Assembly (NCBI GenBank): GCA_947044365.1
Contig: OX345636.1
Location: 2,314,001 to 2,378,000, forward strand
Source of the DNA: Petrosia ficiformis
Taxonomy: Eukaryota > Porifera > Demospongiae > Haplosclerida > Petrosiidae
DNA length: 64,000 nucleotides
Direction: 5' to 3'
Under the pieces are notes generated by a model, which ran no database searches, had not been told where the DNA came from, and saw only the letters and a list, made by a program, of their open reading frames with translations. Shown here one piece after another: positions 36,020 through 45,600 of this stretch (position 1 is the stretch's first letter; each line of letters opens with the position of its first letter). The position numbers were made by a program, and so were the translations under genes.

Positions 36020-36180
36020 TTTTCTGCATGACGATTTCTTTGTTTTAGGAGGTAATCTATGATATCAATAAAATTATGGGAAATAGTCTATAACGGTTTT
36101 TTTTTTCTCTTTTTTATGAAACAAATCTGGAGCCCTTTCAAACCTGGATTTCATGATCTTCAGATAGCCAGTTACATTAT
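36020..36180 (-). pseudogene. Decayed ankyrin-repeat fragment, paralogous to the giant ankyrin gene
   Basis: The plus-strand text at 36118-36180 (with AATCTGGAGCCCTTTC) closely matches 39176-39240, which encodes the last full ankyrin repeats of the giant gene. Upstream, TTGTTTTAGGAGGTAATCT parallels TTGTTTTAGAAGGTATTCT at about 39091. Between them a poly-T stretch and a gap destroy the frame. It sits about 2.8 kb beyond the gene's 3' end in the same orientation, so it is probably a relic of tandem duplication of the 3' end. Confidence 0.65.
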
Positions 36181-38147
36181 CATTAATAAAAATTTTGTTT
36201 ATGCATGAATGTATGTATGTATTTCTGTATGTATGTATGTATTGGTGCTCACATATAAATAGGTCAAATGTATGTTACAAGCTGGCACACGTGGTATATT
36301 AATTAATTATACACTAATGTCATCCAAATTGCATGATGGAACTATTTAGTAAAGATCCCTTGTTGAATAGTTTCATCCTCCAAATTGATGACTATATAAG
36401 TATCAACAGTAGGTGGGAAGACTAGGAACTTAGGAAGCCATTGAACAAAAATGGTCAAAACTATGATTGTTGCACATAGAGTAATAGTGGTAGTAGCTAA
36501 TATACACAATGATGATTCAGCCTCAATTTGTGCATAATCAGATTCTGTTACATAATTATACTCTGCTGATGAGCTAGAAGCTAACTACTGTAAATTGATC
36601 GTTCAAAAAATGGGAGAACTAGCTACTCCACAACCAAATATGAACTATTTTTGACGTTATCTGCTTCTGAAACCCATTTTGAGAGTGTTTTCATTTTAAC
36701 CTGGGTATATTACTGCTCTGTGTGACTGATGAGATACATGAAGATTATTGATGACGTACATGTACATGATGATGATGGAGGTACATGTTTGGAGGTGGAT
36801 GTTGACTATAGTGAAGGATAAGTATCCATTAGAGTTTATCGATAAGTCTATTTTCCCCATCTTAGTACTCAATATAAAAGATATGGTGTAATCAGTTCAC
36901 TGATTCTCCACCCAGTCATCATTCAGTGCTGGCAATTACTTTGAGGATGAAATTGATGTAAATATTATACTTACAATATCATGTATAATTATAATGACAT
37001 ACATATACATATGTACAACCATACATATCCCATTCATATACTCATATACATGCATTTATTGTTGAAAATGACGGTCTAAGAATAAACTACAGTGCTTTGC
37101 TGATTTTAAAGGATAATAAATCTTATAGTGAACCAGACAATTAGTTAATGTATATGACATTAATAATTATTATTATATCAACATACTGAACATTAATTGT
37201 CTCTTCCTTGAGAACATGTATTGCCTCACAAAGGATTCTATTTTTCTTTACACTTAGCAAAACAAATTAAAACTTACCACAGAATGAAGGAAATTAAATC
37301 TTCATTTTAGTACTTTAAGATTGTTACTAAGTGTGTATGTACTGTACCCGTAATCATGTGTGAGTGCACGTACTAATAAATTACAGTTGAGACCAAAGAA
37401 TAGAGGAAATGAATTCTTTATTTTAATAAATGTAATAAACATTATGTATATACTTTACCTGTCAATAATTTCCCCTTGTATTTTTGTTTACTAAAAAGAA
37501 GATTTCTTCTGCTTCGTTCTTCGGTCTCAACATAATATATATTACATGGTTAACAAAGTACTTTTTTTTACTGAAACTGCATCCATACTTGATCTCAGCA
37601 ATAATTTACATTCATAAAAATATACATACACTACACTAAATGTGGCCAGGCTTGCTCATAAATATATAAACCTGTACAAAATATCCGCATGTTATTAATT
37701 ATAATAACATGCAGATATTTTGTATACTTAATAATTTTTAATTATTATGCAAGCTTACAGAATGCATTGACACACTGAGAATCTTCATAATTTGTGGTCA
37801 CAGGCAGGATTCTGTTACCAAATTTGTTACTACACAAATGCAATTGTTAATTTTGTTGAAACCAAGGAATGGAGGAAATGTATTCTTCTGGGTTATCACA
37901 TTCAGTAAACACACTGATAAGTACGATGCATCAACATGACTTAGTTATATATTGAATTAATTACGTTATGTACAAATCTGTAGATTGCAAACAATCTTGT
38001 TTCTGTGCTTTTTTCAGTTTTGATATATATAATTATATATATATATATCCCTTTTAATTTTTTTAAAAATGTGTGTTATATATCATGTGTAATCAGAGTG
38101 TGAACATTATCCTTGAAGAACCTTTCTAATATTTACCATCATACATA
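36181..38147. other. AT-rich spacer with a small hairpin
   Basis: No credible gene. 36205-36243 has GTAT repeats. 37676-37723 is a hairpin with 21-bp arms (ACAAAATATCCGCATGTTATT) and a 6-nt loop. 37390-37440 and 37855-37910 are diverged copies of GAGACCAAAGAATAGAGGAA. Confidence 0.5.
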
Positions 38148-38301
38148 TATAGTATGCTAATAGGTCCTATATAATGAATATAGGACCCTCGTTTTGTGTC
38201 CTCGGATGTGATATAGCCGTCGCAGGCTTGGGCTATATCACATCCTTGGACACAAAACTCAGGTCCTATATTTTGTATATAGGACCTATTAGCGTACTAT
38301 A
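38148..38301. mobile_element. 154-bp double-palindromic fold-back
   Basis: The 71-bp arms (38148-38218 and 38231-38301) pair with few mismatches around a 12-nt loop. Each arm also contains its own palindrome (GGTCCTATA...TATAGGACC), so the stretch can form a long hairpin or a cloverleaf-like fold. Probably a MITE. Confidence 0.72.
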
Positions 38302-38991
38302 TAATATACATATAGCTCATTGAGGGTATTATGACATTATATATATATGCGAAAATTGCATAAAGAGTGATAAGCAGGTTTATATAATGACACAAAGCCT
38401 TACGTTTCTTTGCGTCATGTCAATGGTAAACATGATACACTTCCTAAGACACAATGTAATGCAAGGATAATATCTTTGTGTCAGCTACATTGCAATGAAT
38501 CAGTTTTCAAAATTTTATCACAACACAATGAATGCAACACAAGGCTTTCCATCAATATGTGAACCCAACCTTAGACTTAGCATTGCAAACTACACATTAT
38601 GTCAACACAAAAAGGAGTCTTTCATTTCACAGGTGTGTGATTCAGTTATCGTATCTAATGTCATTAACAGGATGCATACTATATTTATTTTGCACAAAAT
38701 TCAGAAACGTATGCATGCAATTGTATCGACTGTGTTTTTGTTTGACAGGGTGTTGATATATTTTGAGACATTATAATAATTAACTTCCATTATTCAATAA
38801 GCATGTATTTGTACAAGGAGATGAAGAAACATAAGGATGTAAGGAGACATTTAAGATGTGAGAGTTGTATAATTATACTTTTAGATCATTTAGGAAATAA
38901 CATCTAAGCAATAATATCATAGACATTACTGATACAACATGTTCATAAACTACAGTAAATATCATTATCATAAAGTCAAAATTTGAAATTG
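38302..38991. other. 3' flank of the giant ankyrin gene
   Basis: No gene. A minus-strand AATAAA (TTTATT at 38684-38689) lies about 300 nt past the stop and is a possible poly(A) signal. The small plus-strand frames here lack coding character. Confidence 0.4.
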
Positions 38992-41900
38992 TCAGAATAT
39001 TTCTTTCTTGATCAAACTAGCTATGTCATAGCATCCGTTTGAAATTGCAGCTTCACTTGCATTTCTTTTTTCATCTTCATTATGAGTTCCTTGTTTTAGA
39101 AGGTATTCTACAATATTGATATCTCCATTCTGGGATGCAATCTCCAATGGTGTTTCGTTCGCAATAGTTGTTTTGTGAAGCAAATCTGGAGCCCTTTCGT
39201 ACATGGATCGAATGATCTGCAGATACCCATTCTCAACAGCTACGTGGAATGCAGTCTTTCCATTGTTGTCAGGAAGACTAAGATTAGCTTCTTTCTGAAT
39301 AAGGTATGAAGCAACTTTGGGATAGTGTTTGGATAGGGAAAGATGAAGAGCTGTTTCCTGGCTTGTGTGTGTTTGTACGTTCATGTCCACTCCATTATCA
39401 ACCAATAAAGCCACAAGTTCTACCGCTCCGGTACTGGCTGCATCCATTAAAGCTGTAAAGCCATTTTTGTCAAAGACACCACACTGAGCACCTTTGGATA
39501 TCAACAAACTAACAACCTCAGTTTGGCCTTTGACGCATGCCAATTGAAGGGGTGTACAATCATTATTCGACCTAGCATCCACCAACCTCTGGAGTTGCTT
39601 GTCTTGTGAAGTATGCTGCTGATCGCCAGCTAAGGTCTTGTGATTTAACAACAATGACACAGTTTGAATGTGACCTTCTTGAGCTGCAAGATGTAGAGGT
39701 GTCCAACCATCTTTATCCTGTGCTTGCATTTCACACCCATTGTGAAGAAGGATTTCACATACTTCCTTCCCTCCCTTGAAAGCTGATAGATGTAAGCAAT
39801 TCCGTTTGGTGTTAATTGTTCGATGACAATCAGCTCCAAGATTGATGAGTGTACGAACAGTAGTACTATGGCAGTTGTTACATGCGGAATGAAGGGGTGT
39901 CCACTGATTGCTGTCTGTGACATCAATATTTGGTGCATTTACATGTTTAACTAATAGTTTCACAATATCAGGATGATCGAACATTGCAGCCAGGTGGAGA
40001 GGAATACGAAGATAATTTGACCTTGCTGTAGGATCTGCTCCTTTAGCTAGAAGAAGTTGAATTAAGCCAATGTGGCCCCGTTGTGCTGCAACATGAAGAG
40101 GTGTCCAGCCCTCTCTGTCGGGTACATCTATGTCAATGTTTTCATCCAGTAGATATTTTGCCATTTCTTTCTGGTCGTGGAATGCACAGATATGTAAAGC
40201 ATTTCGTCCTATATCCATTTTAGCATTTATCTCTGCCCCATTCTCTTTCAAAAGCTTGCCAGATTTTAAATGTCCTTTTTTACATGCCACATGAAAAGGA
40301 GTCAGCTGTTTATTATCTCTACTGTGAACGTTTGCACCCTTGGAAATGAGATATTTAATAATATTGATGCCACCTGAGTAGGAACACATGTGTAATGGAG
40401 TACGACCATTTTTGGTGGTTGCATGTACATTTGCTTTTTTTTCAACAAGAACCTTAACCACATCCAAATGCCTTTCCCAAGCTGCCAGATGTAGAGGAGT
40501 CCATCCATATACATCTTCAGCATCCACATCTTTGTCCTTAAGTTTCTCGATAAGAAGATGACAAATTTCCAAAAACCCATTCCTGGCAGCCAAATGAAGT
40601 GCAGTCCTACCTTCTTCAGTCTTTCCACGAACATTGATATGACTTTTCTTTAAAAGTAAAGACACAACATCTTTGTTATTGCTACTAAGACAAGCTGTGT
40701 AAAGAGGAGACCACTCACGATGATCTTGCTGATTAATGTTTGCTCCATTTTTAATTAGAAAATCAACTACCTCTTTTTTACCCTCAAGAGATGCTAAATG
40801 AAGAGCTGTTTTCCCATTCAATGACTGAGTATTGACATCAACATGTAGTGACTGATTGCGAACAAGCTCTTTCACAATTTCGATGTGACCTTTCTGTGAG
40901 CACAAGTGCAAAGGAGTGAAACCTTCGTTGTCTTTAACCATACAGTCTGTTTGCTTGTCCTTTATATGCCCTGCAAGAAGCAATTTCATGATTTCCACGT
41001 GACCAAAAGAGCATGCAGAATGTAGGGGAATACGTCCATTCTTAGCCCTGTTTAAAATATTAATATTGGGTACTTCAAGAAGGGTTTGTACTATGTCTGT
41101 ATGTGCTTGTTGAACAGCAAGATATAGTGGGCTCCACCCTTCTGTATCCTTAAGATTGCAATTAATAGAATATTTGATAAGGCATCGAACTACATCAGAA
41201 TGGCCTTCAAATGCGGACAAATGAAGACAGCTGCGACCGCTAGGGAGAACATCATTGACACAATTTGGATGTTCACTAACTAAAAGATCAACTATATTGG
41301 AGAAGCCATTCTGTGAGGCAACATGCAAAGGTGTCCAACCTTTTGAATCTTTAAGCGTGGTATCAGCATGATGGTCAAGTAAAAGCTTAACCATCTGGAA
41401 TTCCCCTTTCCACGCTGCAGTGTGAATTGGTGTACACTTATTGTTTGCTTGACTATTAATAATTTCTACATCAATTCTAGGATTACTTAGAAAGCACTTT
41501 ATAACGTCAGCATGACCTTCTTGTGCTGCCAAGTGGAAAGGAGTCCAGCCATCCTTATCCTTTGAACCAACCAACTTGTGCCCTTCACTTGTTTCTAGTA
41601 AATATTTTACACACTCTTTATTCCCATGGAAGCTGGCAGCATGCATTGCATTACGTTTATATAATTCGCTACATAAGGATAGATCAGCTTGTGAGCATAT
41701 TAATTTAACTATGTCAGGGTGATTCTCCTGACTAGCCAGAATAACAGCTGTCCACCCTTCGTTATCTTGTACGTCAACAGAACACTTTTCCTGCTGTAGC
41801 AAAATTTTCGCACATTCGGTATGGCCCTCAAAAGCAGCAAGATGTAAACATGTTCTACCAGTCTCCTCTCGAAGGTCAACCTTAGCTCCCTCCAATATAA

Positions 41901-42405
41901 GAAAATTAACAATTTTATCATATCCATACTGGCAGGCATAGTGTAAAGGAGACCACTTTTTGTTATCCTGGTGGTTAATAAGATTGGCTTTACGATCTCC
42001 TACCTTTTCAGTAACTAGTTTTACTATTTCTAAGGAATTGCTACATACTGCCTCATGAATGGTGGTGGAATTTATGTCTTTCACCAGATCTATTGCAGCT
42101 GTATACTTATCAATGAAAAGCTGAACTATTTCAAGATTGCCCATACCACATGCAATATGTATAGGTGCATAACCGTCATTGTTAAGAATATTTGGATTAG
42201 CACCTTTTGTCAGTAACAGCTTACATATTTCTGCATGCTCACCCTCAACAGCCAAATGAATAGCAGCTTGTTCGCCATGAGATTTAGTATTATAGGTAAG
42301 TTCATCTATTATACTTGAATTTTGTGCTAGTATTTTCTGAACTTCAGGTAAATTTCCCTCAGCGCAAGCATCATGAAGGTGATGAAGCGTCCTCAAGTGT
42401 TCCAT
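38992..42405 (-). CDS. Giant ankyrin-repeat protein, 1137 aa, single coding exon
   Basis: An uninterrupted 1137-residue frame made of about 31-33 ankyrin repeats of 33-36 residues, from a capping repeat near residue 10 to the C-terminus (ending KKEIF). Consensus pieces such as DxxGWTPLHLAAQEGH recur throughout. From about repeat 5 to repeat 27 the repeats alternate between a GW(T/S)PLH type and a GR(N/T/S)xLHLxAF type, so the real duplication unit is about 66-70 residues. I see no signal peptide, membrane segment, kinase, caspase or Death domain, so it is probably an intracellular scaffold or recognition solenoid. The start is the first ATG; just upstream on the minus strand is a splice acceptor (TTTGCAG ending at 42411), matching a donor at 42504 (AAAAG/GTAAGA), which gives a 94-nt intron in the 5' leader. 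It is head to head with the ankyrin/pseudocaspase gene. Function cannot be named; partners are unknown. Confidence 0.93.
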   Translation of the reverse strand: MEHLRTLHHLHDACAEGNLPEVQKILAQNSSIIDELTYNTKSHGEQAAIHLAVEGEHAEICKLLLTKGANPNILNNDGYAPIHIACGMGNLEIVQLFIDKYTAAIDLVKDINSTTIHEAVCSNSLEIVKLVTEKVGDRKANLINHQDNKKWSPLHYACQYGYDKIVNFLILEGAKVDLREETGRTCLHLAAFEGHTECAKILLQQEKCSVDVQDNEGWTAVILASQENHPDIVKLICSQADLSLCSELYKRNAMHAASFHGNKECVKYLLETSEGHKLVGSKDKDGWTPFHLAAQEGHADVIKCFLSNPRIDVEIINSQANNKCTPIHTAAWKGEFQMVKLLLDHHADTTLKDSKGWTPLHVASQNGFSNIVDLLVSEHPNCVNDVLPSGRSCLHLSAFEGHSDVVRCLIKYSINCNLKDTEGWSPLYLAVQQAHTDIVQTLLEVPNINILNRAKNGRIPLHSACSFGHVEIMKLLLAGHIKDKQTDCMVKDNEGFTPLHLCSQKGHIEIVKELVRNQSLHVDVNTQSLNGKTALHLASLEGKKEVVDFLIKNGANINQQDHREWSPLYTACLSSNNKDVVSLLLKKSHINVRGKTEEGRTALHLAARNGFLEICHLLIEKLKDKDVDAEDVYGWTPLHLAAWERHLDVVKVLVEKKANVHATTKNGRTPLHMCSYSGGINIIKYLISKGANVHSRDNKQLTPFHVACKKGHLKSGKLLKENGAEINAKMDIGRNALHICAFHDQKEMAKYLLDENIDIDVPDREGWTPLHVAAQRGHIGLIQLLLAKGADPTARSNYLRIPLHLAAMFDHPDIVKLLVKHVNAPNIDVTDSNQWTPLHSACNNCHSTTVRTLINLGADCHRTINTKRNCLHLSAFKGGKEVCEILLHNGCEMQAQDKDGWTPLHLAAQEGHIQTVSLLLNHKTLAGDQQHTSQDKQLQRLVDARSNNDCTPLQLACVKGQTEVVSLLISKGAQCGVFDKNGFTALMDAASTGAVELVALLVDNGVDMNVQTHTSQETALHLSLSKHYPKVASYLIQKEANLSLPDNNGKTAFHVAVENGYLQIIRSMYERAPDLLHKTTIANETPLEIASQNGDINIVEYLLKQGTHNEDEKRNASEAAISNGCYDIASLIKKEIF

Positions 42406-42410
42406 ATCAA

Positions 42411-42504
42411 CTGCAAATAAGAGAGATAATTACATAGATGTATAATATAATAATAATAATTATCAAAATTTCTAACTATATGAGTACGACTTACAGTGTC
42501 TTAC
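42411..42504 (-). other. 5'-leader intron of the giant ankyrin gene
   Basis: On the minus strand, AAAAG/GTAAGA (donor at 42504) and TTATTTGCAG (acceptor ending at 42411) bracket 94 nt. The downstream exon begins five bases before the ATG at 42405, so the intron lies wholly in the untranslated leader and leaves the protein unchanged. This is inferred from consensus splice sites only. Confidence 0.6.
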
Positions 42505-42666
42505 CTTTTGTTAGGCAAATTTGGAGACTTCACCCGTTTCTAGTTCGATTGCGTTTTATAGCAATCCCGTGATTACGAATATTTACGTCACATGTGTTTA
42601 GATCTATATATAAGCCGCCGCGATATCGAGCATTCGGACAGCAAAAATTAACTCCAGCAAATAATC
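42505..42666. promoter_or_regulatory. Divergent promoter shared by the two ankyrin genes
   Basis: The interval between the minus-strand leader exon and the plus-strand ATG is under 170 bp. It holds a plus-strand TATA box (TATATATAAG at 42605-42614), placing the start of transcription near 42632-42640 and leaving a leader of about 30 nt before the ATG at 42667. A bZIP/CRE-like site (TTACGTCA, 42583-42590) is followed at once by an E-box-like CATGTG. Both genes encode ankyrin proteins, so joint regulation through this interval is likely, but that is inference. Confidence 0.6.
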
Positions 42667-45600
42667 ATGGTTAGTCTTCCAGAAAGTAAAATGTATTTTC
42701 GGGGTCCTGTCATCTCTTTGAAAGAACAGAGCATGAATATTATCTAAAACAGAAAAGGAGCTGATTTGCTATGATAACATTATATAGGCTATATGTATAA
42801 TTTAATAATTATTATTTTAATTATATTACATATGATCTTACACATGCAGGGTGATCAAGAGAAGATACTGTATGATGCTTGTAAACGTGGTAACCTTGAA
42901 GTCATAAATTCTTGTTCAGTAGAGGAGGCCAGAATCAATTGGAGAAATCCAGACGACGTAAGTGTGTTCTTTTTGCAAACATTCCTTGCATCTGTGCATA
43001 GTGTAATTATGTTGAATGTATGTGCATTGACAAAATGATACTATTATTATAATTTCTTTGTAGATGGATAGATCTTTTTTGCATATTGCAGCAAGATATG
43101 GTCGTGAAGATGTTGTCAATCATCTTCTTTTAAAGACGAAGGCAAAATTGACCCAGTGTGATAAAGTGAGTCGTGCTTGGATTTGAAAATCCACATTCAT
43201 CATTCATACTTTGAGTACATACATGAGAGAAATAATGAAGTTGAGTCTTAGAGAGAAATAAAGTAGTTAATTTATGTTATATAGGTATAACATCCCAAAA
43301 AAGCACACTGTTAAACCATATTTACAAATGTAACAAGAGAGCAGCTGTACATAGGATGCAATTGTGCGCATCTTGCCTTATAAATCACATTTCTGTTCTT
43401 AGGATGAATTGAGCTGAGACGTTTTGTGTGTATACGAGCAACACAATTTTAATACTATACTCAACACCTAGAAAATTGACATCAACAGAAAGATTTTCCC
43501 GAATTACTCACATGTGTTTAAAGTGAAACTAAAATAGGTTTGCTGTTTTTCAGTTTTATTGACTATTAATTTTAGTAGAACAGTACATTAAGTCATTAAC
43601 TTTGTCCTGAAATCATTTTAAAGACTGAATTGTAATCACAGCTTCTCTGTTAGAAGTGTTTGGATTGGAGTCTGTCCAGTACCATTTGCTATTTGCTATT
43701 TTAATGCACAAAACAATTATTATTTGCATGCTGATCATTAAATGACCATAACCAGATCTGAACAACATTTGCTAGCTATAGAACATTCCAGTGATACTAA
43801 CTCAGGAGCTATCAATAATCTTCTATATAACATATCAATGTTTATTGGCTTCCTATACAAATGCTGAAGAATAAACAATGTAATTGATCATTTGCATGAA
43901 AGAGCCCTTTTTGAATATTAAGTTTATTTTTTTAATGATAAATTGTTGAAAGCTGGTCCCCACTACCTGAAGCAAATATTTAGGAACAAACAAAAAGGAA
44001 CAAAGTACAGGAAAAAAGTATTAAAGTAAATACGGTAGTCCTATATACTATGAAAATTTATTTGTAAACAAAATATGACCGGCAATAACAATAACATGTG
44101 AGTTGTTTATTATGAGAAACTCTAAGAGTATAGGCTTCACATGCATATGATACAAAAATAAACTGGGAGGACAATATATATATAATTAAGAATTTATATG
44201 TGCATTTAACAAATGTCATCATGATTAGTCCATGAATCCAGCAACTGTTGATCTCTTTTGAGGCGAGGATCCCAGACAAAGCATGAATAATCCAATATTT
44301 ATAATACCATGGTTTTATATATAAGTTTAGTAATCATAATTACATATAAGTGTTATAGTTATAATTATTTATACAACATGATTATTCTTGTGTAATTGAT
44401 ATAATTATTAACATTTTGTAATAACTATATAATTATAATTATAGCAATACGATTATTGTTGTATAGCTAATTGATATAATTATAATTATTATGAAATTAT
44501 AATTACAATTATACTATACAGCTATATAATATTATATATTTATTAGTGTAAATTTAATTTGTAACTTGGATTTTGTGTTTGAGACAATGCCTTTTTTAAT
44601 TAAGAGTATATAATTATATTTCTAATATTGCATTTAGAATAAACAGATTCCATTGCATCTTGCAATAACAAGTGGCAATCCCAAGGTGGTTGAGATGCTG
44701 TTACAAGCTGCAACTGAAAGAAACAAGAGTATAAGTATAGTAAATGTGAAAGATAAGGTGAATTTAATATTTCTAAAACAATACACTAAATGTTAAAGTA
44801 AATAATTCAATGGTATGTGCAGTTGCAAAGATTACTGAAACTTGATTTAAATTATCATGATGCAGGCTGTGGCTACATGCATGCTAATGCCCTTAGAAAT
44901 ACGTACTTTGCACCTACTATAACTGAAGTACATATTGCCAAAACAATCTTTTGTAGCATTTGCAATAAATTATGAGTTTGTAAGTTTTCAAAAAATCTAA
45001 ACAATTTGTTGACAGTTACTATGAAGTTTTATAAGTAACATAAAACGTATAACTAAATTTTATGGGTTCACCAGCAACTTTAAATCCTTGTAACTACAAT
45101 ATTTAATTAATGACAATTTTTTTTACAGTGTCAGTTATTCTGTAGTATAATAAAATTATAATCTTGGCTGTCTAAACAGCTGCACATGAGTGTTGTCAAA
45201 ATGATTATAAATAATAAACTTTGACATTTGCAGTATGGATTAACCCCTATGCATTGTGCAAGTGCACAGGGAAGAAAGGAGTGTATTAAGCTGCTGGTTC
45301 AACACAAAGCAAACCTTGAAATTACTGATGATGTAAGCCACTTTGTTTCTCATTCAAATGACTATTAATTTTATAGTCAAAATACTATATTTTATGATTG
45401 TCCCATGCAGAATGGAGATAGACCACTACACAAAGCAGCTATGAATGGACGAATTGATGCTGTTAAAGTTCTTACAGAACTGGGTGCATATTTATCTGCC
45501 TCTAATAAAGCAAGTTCATGTAATAGCTTTCTAAAGGAAATGTATTGTATAATAAACAATCATCATTGAAAAGTTTAATTCAGCTATATTTTAATTTCTA

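Noticed and set aside
38495..38776. 93-residue frame MNQFSKFYHNTMNATQGFPS as a gene
   Set aside because: Two overlapping frames are equally open, the composition is that of AT-rich spacer, and no splice or promoter context supports it.
39645..39938. Separate minus-strand frames within the giant ankyrin gene (also 40302-40634 and 41709-41939)
   Set aside because: They are alternate-frame shadows of the regular ankyrin repeat, open because of its periodic codon pattern.
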